Assembly: GCA_036872755.1 (NCBI GenBank)
Contig: JAVHNS010000002.1
Coordinates: forward strand, 1,550,001 to 1,614,000
Direction of reading: 5' to 3'
Length of the DNA: 64,000 nt
Source of the DNA: Orbilia blumenaviensis
Taxonomy: Eukaryota > Ascomycota > Orbiliomycetes > Orbiliales > Orbiliaceae
Shown one piece after another: positions 11,896 to 24,165 of this stretch (its first letter is position 1; every line of letters begins with the position of its first letter). The translations under genes and the position numbers were made by a program. The notes under the pieces were generated by a model, which saw nothing but the letters and a program-made list of their open reading frames with translations, was not told where the DNA came from and searched no databases.

Positions 11896-13530
11896 TCACG
11901 CTTGGGGTTGCCCTTCACTAGCGGCAGCCTCTTCATCAGACGGGGCTTCCTGTTGAAAACCTGCGACACCCCTTCCTCCTGCCTCAGGAACAATGGCCAT
12001 GGCTTTGTAAATCCTCCCCATACCGAGACCGCCTCTCTCGGTTAATCTATCGAACCCAGACTTCAGAATGGCGAGCGTTTCCGAGTCACCCTCCGCCATT
12101 TGAGCAAGGCTATCATACCTCTCTTTGATACCTAGTCCGAACAAAAACTGCGATTGCTCTGCAGGTCCATGGACTTCGACGTTGAAGTCGGGTCTCAAAG
12201 CTGTTTCTACGAGGGCCCCGAAATCAACATCGGCTGATAAATCAACTCTACCTGGCTGGATAAACGGCGAGACCCTCTTGTGTTTTTGAATTCCTCGTAG
12301 TGAGTTCATTGGAACTGTGTTCGCTGGTCCGTAATCTATGATAAGAGCCGCGCCACTCCCTGCTTGATGAATAGACCTGCTAAAGTGGATTACGTAGCCA
12401 TGCGAGTCCGGCGATATCTCCACCATCGCATTGGGTATTTTCGATAGGGCCTCATAGCGAGGCGAGAGACTGTTCAGAGCCCGCGCAGGAGCTGATAGCT
12501 TTGGAGCGAGGGCGAAACAAAACTCCGGCTCTTTGGGCTCCCCAGAGTCAGGCAAGATGAGTTTCGTATCTTTTTTGATGTCAACAAGGAGTTCTCTCCA
12601 GCCATCTGCCGTATTTTGGAAGGCATTGATGGGAAGCGCATCAAAAAACTCATGGGCAATGAAAAATGGTGCCTCATCGTGCTCTATACTGAGATTAGGA
12701 CCCGGATATAGGAATGTTATGGGAGGTTGGATACCATACGTAGTGAAATTTGCCTAACGTCATCATACCAAGTAACTGGAGCGCCAAAGTGCTTTGTAGT
12801 TTCAGTCCAATTGGTCCCCTGCCATCGAGGTTTAAGATCCTCCCCGCAGAGTTTTGCACATTGTAAATCTCGTAGAGGTTCGCTTGCTTCAACAAGCTTG
12901 ACACCTGAGACTGCCTGGGCAAATGGCTCGAACTTTCGCATCACCTATGATGGCAGTACAAGGCCTTAGTATTTCGGGTCAATTTTAGTCGGGCTTTCTC
13001 TATAGGGAAAACTGACTCGCAAAGCGTCGTCCATGAGGGTTCCCCTGCCTGGGCCAAGCTCTATAAGGACGACCTTCTTTCCGTTACATTGGTTCTGTGA
13101 CATCCATTCGTAGATGACCCATATCCCAATTAATTCACCGAACATTTGTGATATCTCGGGAGAAGTCACGAAGTCACCTGCCTCACCGAATGGATCTGGA
13201 GATGAGGTATAGTAACCACCACCCTTCCCGGTGAGGCATTGTTTCATATAATGAATGAGACTAATTGGTCCTGTCGACTAGCAAGAGTTAGTTTATCCAT
13301 TGATTTTTATTTTTCGGGTAATACATATCATGTTGTCGCACTTCAATGGCTTTGGCAATGCTTTGCCCAAGGGACACAGACGTCATGGACCGTCGCGTCA
13401 AGTGGTGGGGATGAACCCGCCGAGATTGTGGCAGAAGCGCCGGGCGCCACCTTGAACACACCGAGGAAACAGAAGCGGTTTCCCTGCATGAAAGGCTTGC
13501 GAGGCGCCGAAGGCACCGTTGTGAAGCCAT
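11896..13530 (-). CDS. NDUFAF7: Mitochondrial protein arginine methyltransferase NDUFAF7 (MidA)
   Basis: Complement exons 13342..13530, 13017..13277, 12740..12944 and 11896..12683 give 480 aa. The first about 50 residues are Arg/Ser/Leu-rich without acids apart from one Glu (MASQRCLRRLASL), a mitochondrial presequence. The DUF185/MidA domain follows: TGPISLIHYMKQCL, GGGYYTS, GDFVTSPEISQMFGELIGIW, the SAM-binding motif ELGPGRGTLMDD, then IAHEFFDALPINAFQ and LIIDYG. By family, NDUFAF7 dimethylates an arginine of the 49-kDa subunit during complex I assembly. The third intron is read to the acceptor TATAG rather than the CTCAG four bases earlier, because only that keeps the conserved QHDEAPFFIAHEFF frame. 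Confidence 0.92.
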
Positions 13531-15274
13531 TGCATTATATTTTGCAGTTGCAAGCTTTGAAATTGGGTTTATGGTGCGCTCGTGAAGAAGTGACCTCTGG
13601 GTTTCATTCGCGAGCCGCCATCGGGACACAACATGCCACCAAGCCGAACAACTTTGTTGGATGTTCTGGGACAACGCAATTAATATCCCGGCGGCATGCA
13701 TAACATACTTAGGCCTATTACCAGAATTTAACTTATTCTATAACCCCAAGCTCTTCGAGGCTATATTTCTAAGCACTGGATTGACGAAAATGAAGTAATT
13801 GGTGACATCGTGGAATGGTAATTGAGGCCTGCGACGGGGGATATATAGTATTGATAATATGTTTGAGTCTTGTACCACCTGTGATTATATATAATGAAGT
13901 TGAAATTAATGAATCCCTAGGTATTATAAATACTGCAGTCCCGAATCTAGGTATGGGGCTTTCTTTATGATACGGCAACCGGCTTTCACGTAGCGAAAGA
14001 CACCATGCATGATCGATGCTGCAGACAGCCACTCCGCATACGTACAACATTACTACCTAGTACACTACAGTTAGTATGTTACTATTGGTACCAGATGAAA
14101 CAATGGGACGTCCCGTGGTCAATGCAAGGATGCCCGCATGCAAATTTAAATTGATGTCTGACTCAACTGATATCTGCCCCCGCTGTTAAGGACGTCAATG
14201 TTAGCTGGGATCACGAACAAAGGTGGCTCAGCCCAGTAAGGTGCTTGGTAAATGTTGGGGCACCAAATTGGCTGCAATATGCGCATCTGTGCCGTTACCG
14301 TCATACTGTTAGCTTTGAGAACCGGAACGGAGTAACGTTACAGTTAGCTTCTATCATAATTGGAGCACCGTGGCAGTACCCTGCAATAGGCTTCACCCAT
14401 GGCTAGTAACGTATAACGACAGGCTAATACTTTTGTGTAGTAATATTTGTATAGAATGTGCTCTAAATTATAGTTTATTGGCCATCTAGAATAGATTCCG
14501 TATAACTGCAAAGGTTAAAATATTTAAATTAGGTTTCGTTTCCCCTCTGGGCTACCTACAAGTATATATCAAATGCATATTGTGATTACTCTGTCTTGGT
14601 ATAGTTGGCCGTCTTAAAAATTATAGATTCTGCTACTCACTTGGCAACAAGGTGTGTCGGTCAATCTCCATCCTGGACCCGGGTATCCTTTAAATTCCTC
14701 ATAGTTCGCATAGCATGCAAAGCTACTCTTATTGTTCTTCCAAACAATTCAACTTCGTCCAAACGTAAGTGCTTAGCCGTATCCACACCGTCCGCCCCCC
14801 TTGCTCAATACTCATTATTCCTTCACTCTTTCAATCGGCTATATCTTTGTTAGACTAGGTGAGTATTCTATGTCATCGGCCGGCATGACTAGTCTTGTCG
14901 AGGTTCCAGTTTGTGGGATATTTTGGGCGGTAAATACCTTTTATATCGCTTTTGATCTCACTTCACTCTCACACGATCTCTTTCCCCCCTTCTTACCACA
15001 GGGCTTTTTTCACTTACCAGGATATTCATTACTTTCCCAAAACTTCATCATCCAAATTACAATCCCCACTATCGTGAATAGTGTATACCTCTCTGACCAA
15101 GCTCTCTTCGCCCTTCAAAGCTCTGCATGGAATTCTATTGTACCATCATACATTGCAGATAAGCTAACCGGCTCTGCTCACCACCTTCACAGAACCCATC
15201 ATCATCGATATCACAACCACGCTAAATCTTAACCATTCGCTATCCGAGCTTTCAGGCTCCCCATAACAGCCACC
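13531..15274. other. Divergent spacer, 1.7 kb
   Basis: This region lies between the start codons of NDUFAF7 (-) and the LRR gene (+). The part from about 14900 is pyrimidine-rich on the plus strand, as in many fungal promoters. Open frames here have no protein-like composition. No RNA gene recognised. Confidence 0.5.
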
Positions 15275-17260
15275 ATGGGGAAACTAACTTATGTCAACGT
15301 AAGTCATTTGCCGGTCGATGTCCTTGCCGCCACATGTCAATTGGGATGTTAATTTTTGACTCAAACATTATGCTTTACAGCGGAAAATAGTCGGTGTTAA
15401 ACTGGCACAATCAATCCAACGCGATATCCAGAAACGAATACCGAAGATCGGAGAAGAGAAAAAGCTTGCAGCTGTTCAGCGTGATCCAGTGGTTGAACTT
15501 GATGCTACTGGACGTCAGCTTGGTGAAGAGGGGATTGCAATTGTCTGTGACGCCCTTTGCCAGCTTGCAGAGACCAGAATGTCCAGAATTGAAGAGCTTA
15601 ACTTCTCTGGCAATGAACTTACTGCTTCATCTCTCCGCCATTTGCGCCGAGCTATTTCTGTGTGCCCAGACCTTCGTGATCTTGATATCAGCAACAACAA
15701 TATAAGAGTCGCTAGCATTGAAGACTTAGAAAACTGGATAGGGTTTCTGGAGTCGTTCGCCAACCTGAAGTGCATGAGACGTCTTGAGCTTTCCAACAAC
15801 CCACTGGGAGACTTTGCAGTAGAAGGTTTCTTCCAGGTCTACTCCTTGGAGCGTCCGATCTTCATCCCATACGATTTCGGTCACACCGAGAAGGCCAACG
15901 CTGCTGACGAATTGACTGATGCTAACTACTCAGTCGAGGGATTTGACATCCGGTCCTCTGGTGGCCACCTCTACTTGGCTTCTCATGGCACTCAACCTAG
16001 TGATCTGGACAATATTTCTGATTCCAACAGTATGTTTTCTTTGCTAATACTAAACCCTGTACTCTGAGCTTATATCATATTGTACATCGTAGGGAAGACT
16101 AGTATCGGGACCACAGGCTCCGGCCAATCTGGTTTTGTGTCGTCCAGCCCTCCATCATCATTGGATGCTCCTCGTGATCCAGCAGATATCCATGGCCTCC
16201 GCGGGATTCCATACATCATCATGTCCAATGTTGGTGCCACTGATCTTTCTGCAATGTGGATGAGCTATGTTATCCCCGAGCATCCCTTGCCATCTGACCT
16301 GCATCCACATCTTCCACCATTGAAGGAAGGTCCGTTCGCTACGGCGCTTCGCAAGTACGATGGTCTACCAAACTGTCGAGGCATTGTCATGACTGAAAAC
16401 CCTTCAATAACCTCGCTCGGCCTCACAGTTTTGAGGGAGGCCGAAGAACGACGAGATGAGGATGCAGCTACTGTCGAAGACTTGATGACGAACGGCCAGG
16501 GCCGTAGACGAAGCTCGATAGTTAGTGACATAGGATTCGAAGAGGGGCGGCGTGAGAATCGAAGGAATAGCATCCAAGATCGTGACGATTCCTCCCATGC
16601 TGGGTCCTTCCCATCCAGGAGCCGCAAAGCATTAAACGATTCCCGCTATAGTCTAGACCGCTCAAGAGCCAGGATCCAGTTGAATGTGCTTAAAGCACAG
16701 GGTGTCAAGGCTTCTTTGCTGTGGAAGAGGGTCATGCGTTTGGTGGTTGTCAGCCGGGCAATCCTTGTCAATTACACGGGTCCCATTGTTATCGATGGGT
16801 TCGAGCCAACTTTGAAGATCGAAGCAAAGAGTAGGTTCTACACTCTTCACCGCAATTTTAGAGACCCATATACTGACAAAACTCGTCCTTTCTAGGTTCG
16901 CAGAGGACAAGCATTGACAGCACGTTCAAGTTCGAAAATTCCCCAGCGGGGTCGCCAACTACCAAAGAACCTATCTTGGCGAAGTTGAAGGACCTCAAGC
17001 TCAACGTTAAGTCATCGAAAACTCGAGCTTACCACGACCCACAGCTGCCTGGAAAACTTCCGGCCGATATCTGGATGAAAATCATCCTTCTAGCTGAAGA
17101 CGGTGATAAATCGACTTCACGTAACCAGCGTCTCAACATTTTCCATTGGTCGAGATCCCGTATCTCGCTTGCCGCTGGGCGTGAGCATTTGTCCGAAGCT
17201 ACTGAGACGCAGATCCGACGGGTCATAGGGAAGGTAAAGGGCCTCACCTACGAACTCTGA
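15275..17260 (+). CDS. Leucine-rich-repeat protein, fungal conserved, function unknown
   Basis: Exons 15275..15298, 15381..16029, 16093..16830 and 16896..17260 give 591 aa. Residues about 35-150 contain RNI-type leucine-rich repeats (VELDATGRQLGEEGIAIVC, IEELNFSGNELTASSLRHL, LRDLDISNNNIRVASI, MRRLELSNNPLGDFAVEGF). The middle has the conserved GLRGIPYIIMSNVGATDLSAM block, then a Ser/Arg-rich linker, and the C-terminus ends in helical LPADIWMKIILLAEDG, which resembles an F-box-like or small helical module. I recognise the architecture as one found across filamentous ascomycetes, but no function is established to my knowledge. The first exon encodes only MGKLTYVN. Exon 4 uses the CTAG acceptor at 16895, since the later CAG leads to a stop. 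Confidence 0.8.
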
Positions 17261-18704
17261 GCGTATCTTGGACTCTGTCTTGAAACGTTCGGGTTAACCG
17301 GATCAGGGGGTACTGGGTAACAGTAAACCTCGAATTCGGACAGTCGTTAATATAAATTGCGTGAGACTAGATCACGTTCATCGCTTCGTTAAATTCTGGA
17401 TTTAGACTCCCTTTTTTTCTTCCTGTCTTGTAACACCTACTACTACAATCGTTTCGCTTCACGATTAATGCTTATCATTCGATGAGCCCATGAGGCGTGG
17501 TAGTGCGGAACGATACTGAATCAAATCTCTTCGGAGTATTCACGCATCTTGTACTACTATACAATAACCCCTATCGCTCTAGCCAACCATTGTTCTTCTC
17601 TTCGTTATACAGGCCTAGCCTGTCCCTATCCTTCGCTCAAATCACTTTTTTAATATAACACTAGCGCTTGATACCTCATCAACGGCTAGGCCTTACACTG
17701 CATTACAGCTTAGGACCACGATTGATTTTCCTTCCTGTAGTTTCAAAAAAGGAAGCCATTACAGAAAATGGAATATATAGAAATCCATCTCTCCACACAA
17801 GCGGAGTGTAAATTTTCTAGCCTATAGCTTAAAGAACTAAGCCTATGTGGCCTCAATGATAAGTAGTCGCGCAGGATAGGGCAATGAGATAATTCTCATG
17901 AATCGTGCTCACTATATTGTCATCCTAACGGAGCTAAAACTTCAACTGGTTGGTATGTGTAAAAACTGTCCCATACTTCAAGGTCAAAGTCTAGATAGTT
18001 AAATCGGAACACGATTCCTGAAACGTGGTACTAGCCATGCATTTAAATTTGATCATGAGGGGGTTAATTCCAGCTGAAGGCCGCATACTCCCTCCAACAT
18101 TTTTCTACACCATGTGTTGGACTGGCGGGTTTTGGGCTGACAACCTAATAAAATACCACGCTTCAGGGGGCCTGGTCCGTGCTCTATGATTCAGCTCCTT
18201 TGCGCGTCGCCCCTTGACATCCTCAGAACACTACTTGATTTCGCATTTAACCAAGCGATAGAATATCATATTTCTAGAACATCTACCCCGGAATTCGAGT
18301 ATCTGTCCTATTGCGATCAGTCCAATTCACATCATTTCGGTTTTTTATACTATTGGGCCAATTGAGTGCACCAGAATCTCATTTTCGCGTCCCCAATTTA
18401 GCAACTTCAGTAACTAACCCCTCGATACCGATATTAATACCCATCATCGACAAGAACGGAGTCGTGAATTCGATTATGATAGCTTGACAAACTACTCAAA
18501 CTTGAGTAAAGACCATCCACGACATTAGTACTTAACGGCGACGGCCTGCTACGGATGTATCGATTTCGAACTTTAAAAAAATCCGAGACTGCGACTTATC
18601 AAACACCAGCAGAGAACTCTCCTACGGGAGGGATCTCCCCTATCTGTTCATAACCCACGAGGATAACCCTCCCACACACACAAAAACGCACACATCCTTC
18701 TCAA
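17261..18704. other. Gene-free spacer, 1.4 kb
   Basis: It contains the 3' end of the LRR gene and the promoter of the GT90 gene. No ORF with coding character, no repeat family and no RNA gene recognised. Confidence 0.5.
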
Positions 18705-21626
18705 ATGAACATCCTAAACTCTTACCTCCTGACCAGTATATCCGGTTCCTCCTCCAGCTCAGATGCAAAATCCAATGGCATCCTTATCACCAACATCTTC
18801 CTTACTACTCTCATAACATCGATATTTACGCCGGAATTACATTCGTTACTTGTTTCGGCGATATCATGGTGTACTGTTGCCGTAATCCTGTTTATGGTAC
18901 AGAAGCAAGCGACTAGAAATGGAGAGTTACAGGTTACCATTGATAGGAAGACGAGAAGGAAAGTGACGGCGCTGGTGGGGTGTATTCTACTATCTGGAAT
19001 CTGCGAGAGAGTGGTGGGGCCGGCTTGGACGGGGAAGGCGGCATGGTGGAATAAGGTCTGTGATATATGCCCCTTTTGTATGAGTATCAGAGAGAGAAGA
19101 AATGGCGAAATGCTAACGGGATTCGGGGCATGTTTTTTTTGGTTCGTCGTAGGCAGGTCTACCACTAGTAACGAGATTCCTGCGAAATTATACACTTGGT
19201 GAACCTGGGATATTGGAAGGATCCATGAGGGGCTCGAAGCGGTTACTATTGATGGTATCTTCGGTGGCTTTTCTGGCGCTGATGCCCATGGTTATACCCG
19301 ATACTTCGATGGCACTGGGGTTATCGAATATTGCGTTCCAGTCCATGATATATGTGCTGCTGGAGGATATAAGTCTTGGCTCTTTGAAGGATAGCAAGAA
19401 TCTACCTGGTGTGACCGTGGATTTAAAATCGCTAGCTTCAAGCGGGTATCTCAGGGCTGCTGTGGGATCAACCGGCGGGTTTTTACTGCTGGCGGCATAT
19501 TTTGAGAAGTCGTTGAGGGATTACACTGTCCCTCAGTGGGCCGGATTCAACCTTGCAAAGATTACCTGTATGGGTATGCTTGGTGGGTTGAGATGGCTTT
19601 GCATGCCAATACTTGTGGGTCGATCTCTAGATACCTATCTTGAAGGCTGTTTTGGCTAATAGTAGTGCTTAGGTTTCCCGATTATCCTCACCATCCGGGA
19701 GCATGATCGATCTTTCTATTACCTTGGTCGCGAGTCAATTGGTTATGTGGACTTCACCATTCCAGTTATTCGGGACCATTGCAGCACTCATTCTCGCATC
19801 GTTCCACTTTGTCGGTCTACCTAACAATCGAGAAATATTGCCACAAAGACTCGGGCCCACGAGGGCTATTGTCGGAATATTTTTCATTCTACTTATCTTC
19901 TTCTCGGTCTTTATATCTGTAGTACCTCGTACCCCAGTTGTGTCGTCACAGCCAACGGCGCCTCCGCCGCATATTCACCCGATAGCGCACCTTATGGAAC
20001 ATAGCCTTAACGAATTCGAGGCGATGAGACAGCGACAATCTACCTCTCTCAGGGACGCGGTTAGGAACTATAAGAAAAGATACGGAATGGCCCCGCCTCC
20101 CAACTTTGATAAATGGTATGAATTCGCTGTATCACGGAAATCCCTGCTTGTCGACGAGTACGATACTATATTCCACCAAATTCAACCTTTCTGGGGCATG
20201 CCGCCGAAAATGATCAGAGAGAGAGCGAGGGAGGCTTTAGGGTTCCCACAGGCGCTACTTAGGCTTTCTCTACGAAATGGAAATGTGATCGATACCGCTG
20301 ATGGGGAGGAGTGGCAGCGCACTGCTACTTTGGGAATGATCGAGAACTTCAGGCAATGGTTACCCGATATGGATCTTGCGTTTAATACCCATGATGAGCC
20401 GAGGGTTGTGGTCCCACATGAGGAGATGAGTACTCTTCTCTCTAGGGCAAGGAATGTGGAGTTCGTGGGAAGCCCACGGAATACCTTCACCGGGTTTCCA
20501 AAGGACGAGCAAGGACAAGTTAAAGATGTCGACGATAGCAGATTCAATGAATTCGCACATCAAGGCATTTGGGGGAATAGTAGGCTATCCTGCCCGCCTG
20601 GAACACCAGCTCGAGATCCCCTGGAAGGAACCCCAGATGCACTGGAAAAGTATACGATGGTTCCGATACCGTTTCTCACCAACAAAACTGCTTCAACCGA
20701 CGTTTGTCTTCAACCGAGCGTAAGGCGGCGACATGGATTCTTCCAACGGCCTAATGCGTATCATGTCTCACATGATCTCTTCCCAATATTCTCGCAGAGT
20801 AAAGTGTCATGTTATAATGATATGGTATATCCTTCACCCTGGTACTGGGCTGGGAAGGTCGCATATGATGAAAAGCAAGATGTGCCATGGGATCAAAAGC
20901 AGGAACTACTATACTGGCGTGGGTCGACGACTGGTGGGTTCTCACGGCGAGGAGGATGGAAGAAGCAGCACCGTCAAAGAGCCGTCACGCACTTCAACGC
21001 TTTCAACGAAACCAGCCAAGTCTTTGAGATGGAAAACAACGAAAAGCAAACGATCTGGCGAGTCAAATCTGCCGAACGGGAGACGTTGAAATCCCTCATT
21101 GACGTTAAATTCTCACATATTGGTCAGTGCGACGAAGTGGACTGTGCAGAACAGGATGCGTTCTTTAAGCCGGCTGAAGCGGTTGATCAGCAGAATGCTT
21201 GGAAATATAAGTACTTGCTGGATATTGATGGGAATGCTTTTAGCGGACGGTTCTATGCGTTTTTACGAAGCAATAGCGCTGTGTTTAAGCTATCGTTGTT
21301 TAGGGAATGGCATGAAGACTGGTTGGTGCCATGGGTGCATTATGTGCCCTTGAGCTTGGATATGGCAGAGTCGTTCGAGGTGCTTAGGTACTTTACTGCG
21401 GAGAAGGAAGGAAAGGAAGGAATTAAGAAGATTGCAAACCAGGGGAGGAGTTGGGCGAAGAAAGTGCTAAGGAACGAAGATTTCGAGGTGTGGTTTTTCA
21501 GGCTGTTGTTAGAGTGAGTATTCTCAAATTATTTTCATAAGGCCATACAGCAGATACTAATAATTTTAAAACAGGTACGGGCGGGTGATTGATGATAATA
21601 GGGATAAAATTGGATTCGACGTATAA
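18705..21626 (+). CDS. GT90-family glycosyltransferase (Cap10/KDELC-like) with multi-pass membrane N-terminus
   Basis: Exons 18705..19077, 19157..19614, 19673..21513 and 21575..21626 give 907 aa. The first about 375 residues hold several hydrophobic helices (for example LITNIFLTTLITSIF, LLLMVSSVAFLALMPMVIP, AIVGIFFILLIFFSVFISVV). The C-terminal half carries the CAP10 domain: LLYWRGSTTGG, then YKYLLDIDGNAFSGRFYAFL, then LFREWHEDWLVPWVHYVPLS, the core nucleotide-sugar-binding motifs of GT90. Family members include cryptococcal Cap10/Cxt1 xylosyltransferases and animal POGLUTs; they act in the secretory pathway. The donor sugar here is not predictable. The last exon adds EYGRVIDDNRDKIGFDV; without this splice the frame would stop at 21517. 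Confidence 0.88.
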
Positions 21627-22260
21627 AAAAAGTTTTGGAGGAGGGTTTGGATTTTTTTTTTTTTTAATAGAGATTTTAGACTGCGCATTCTAGTATATAT
21701 CTTAACATTGTCTCGAGCTTCTGGAGGACCCATATATTCCTCGAGGTTACCCGACATTTTTGGATTTTGAAGCAGCTTTTTCCTGTGCATATTCTTCATT
21801 GCCAGCGATTACAGAGCTCACCCCCATAGATACTTAGTTTAATCTGATCGTTCTGCGGTCTGTATTCATATGCATAGAGATACCATTTACTTCGTTGTAT
21901 ATATCATGCAGCTTCCTGGATGCATTTAGCCATAGTAAATCAACTAATAGGCTAGCCTGAGCTCGCCGTTACTCTATGTATCCCCGGGCCCGGGAACACC
22001 TTCAACAGTATTCTAACCCGTTTCTACTGCGCCGAGCTCCTGTACTACATCGCTCAAGAAACGCAGGGGCAGTCTAAAATCCAACGCACCTCCGCGTTGT
22101 CAGCTTGCCCTCCAAAAATGCTCTAATGCTGTCTCAACTCCAAACCTCAAACCCATCCTCTCTCTTCCTTCACACCTCTCTCTTCCCACTAATCCACTTC
22201 AACGTGGTCGCCAAAAAAAAAAAAAAAGGGAAAACAAATCATCCTTTTTTTTTTCGCACA
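21627..22260. other. Spacer GT90 to RS-protein gene
   Basis: It starts with a 14-base T run at about 21651 and holds the 3' UTR of GT90 and the promoter of the next gene. A run of 15 or so A bases at about 22209 lies just before the start codon. Confidence 0.5.
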
Positions 22261-23765
22261 ATGGCCGATGAAATCACCGACGCTCTCGCCGCGTCGCTTC
22301 TCAAAAAGGAAGCCGCCGAAAGATCGCTCCGATACTCCGCCTTCGGACTTGTAGCGTTCGCTGGGGATCGGTGAGTATGTGGTTGCTTTTACTCTCTCTC
22401 TCTCTATTTTTTTTACCCCGGATTTTGGGCGAGGAGAATCCCGAAAAATTGCCGGCTTTCTGCACCAACCCAAACGAAAAAAGATAGGGCATTGAGCGCA
22501 CGCGATCCAAAGGAAATTTTTTTTTTTTTTTTTTTCATTCATTGACTAACAATTTGAAAATATTTTTCTGGAATTGCGTAAAAATTAATAGAAAGAAACC
22601 GAATACGGCACCGAAACCTAATACCCGATTTCTAAAGAATTTGGTAAAAGAAGCAGATTCGCATAATGCGGCGCTACTTGCCAAGGAAGCTGAGGAGGCT
22701 AGATTGAGGCTTGAGAAACTTAGGAGGGAGAATGGGAGGAATAGGGGCGCCGGCGGCGGCGAGCGGGAAAGGGAAAGGGATAGGTCGAGGGAAAGACGTC
22801 ATCGGAGAAGCAGTAGGAGCAGAAGTCCTGACAGGAGACCGGCGAGAGGGAAGGATAGGAGTAGGAGCAGGGAGCGGCGACAGAGGGATAAAGACGATAT
22901 TAGGAAAGGAGAAAAACGACGGGCAGTCGAAATTGGGGATATCGACCGACTTCTTCAGGCCTCGAGACGCGAGAGAAGGGATGGAGAGAAGAGCAAAGAT
23001 AAGGATAAGGACCGGGAACGATCAAATCGAGATAGGGAAAGGAGCTATAGCCGGGAACGAGAAAGACATGGAAGTCGGCGGGATAAGGAGAGACGACGGA
23101 GTAGGGACCGGGACCGAACCAGGAGAAGTCATCGCTCGAGAAGATCAAGAACGAGAAGCCCGTCGCGATCAAAATCAAGGTCGCCGTCGCCGGATAGGCG
23201 AAGGCATAAATCGCATAAGCGTCATAAATCACGCTCTTCATCGTCGCCAGACTCTCGCTCCCCGCGAAAACGCCGGAGGTCGGATTCACCAAAGACATCA
23301 GCCCGTCTCTCGCCACTTAAAGACGATGACCCACTCGAAGAATATCTATTGAAGAGAGATATGGACAGGTCGCCAGAAATCGGCCCATCCCTCCTATCGA
23401 AGCCTACAAATGGCCCTAAGCCGCGTGGGCGCGGCCTTCCAGGCGCCTCAGCAATGGATGCTCGTTTCGACCCTTCTTACGACCCTACGATGGATGTCAC
23501 ACCCACAAACCCAGAAGATGAGGATGACTGGGAGGCTGCGTTAGAAGCTCTTCGGGACCGCCAAAAATGGAAGCAACAAGGCAAGGAACGCCTGAAAGCG
23601 GCAGGCTTTGACAACGATTTCATCGAAGCATGGGAGACCAATACTACGAAGGACGAGAGCAAAATCAAATGGAGCAAAGAGAAAGGCGGAAGAGATTGGG
23701 ATAGAGGGAAGGTCATCGACGACGAGACTGGCGAAATAAAGCTGAAGGCTTCCTGGGGGAAGTAA
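22261..23765 (+). CDS. RS-domain nuclear protein, often annotated as pre-mRNA-splicing factor 38B-like
   Basis: Exons 22261..22370 and 22592..23765 give 427 aa. The N-terminus MADEITDALAASLLKKEAA is followed across the intron by KPNTRFLKNLVKEADSHNAA, a short conserved fungal motif. Residues about 80-270 are an RS/RE/RD-rich domain (many SRSRS, RERDRS and RDRDR units), typical of splicing-associated proteins. The C-terminus is conserved and acidic (PEDEDDWEAALEALRDR, then DWDRGKVIDDETGEIKLKASWGK). By analogy it is expected in the nucleus with the spliceosome; no specific step is established by the sequence. The intron (221 nt) is long for this window and carries two homopolymer runs. Confidence 0.78.
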
Positions 23766-24165
23766 TATCAACCCCAACCAGGGGCTTAGACACTATATGC
23801 ATTCATGAATCTCGACAGCTAGCCTGCGGTGTTTCCTTTGACCACGTTTGTACACTTTTAATTAGCATTAGCGCCGGAGTTTTGGTGTCTACAGCGGGGT
23901 ATTCGCATTCTAATTATATGAGCTTCAAACGATTTGATCTAAACGTAGCATAAAATTTTATTTCACGGATGCATTGTATATACAAATGTGGGACCGAGAC
24001 TAATACAAATGGTAAGCAACAAACACCAGCTTATACCCAAAGATGCCCAAAGAGTAGCAATATATACAGTAAATCACACAAAAAGAGGAAGCGGGGGTCC
24101 GCTATATCTATACGCAGACCCTTTATCCATCGTAAGCTAAAAAACAAGAGATCCGCCATGCATAC
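23766..24165. other. Convergent 3' region
   Basis: Four hundred bases between two convergent stop codons; no gene or repeat seen. Confidence 0.5.

Noticed and set aside
14605..15232. Open frames upstream of the LRR gene
   Set aside because: Pyrimidine-rich simple composition, no motif; better explained as promoter and leader.
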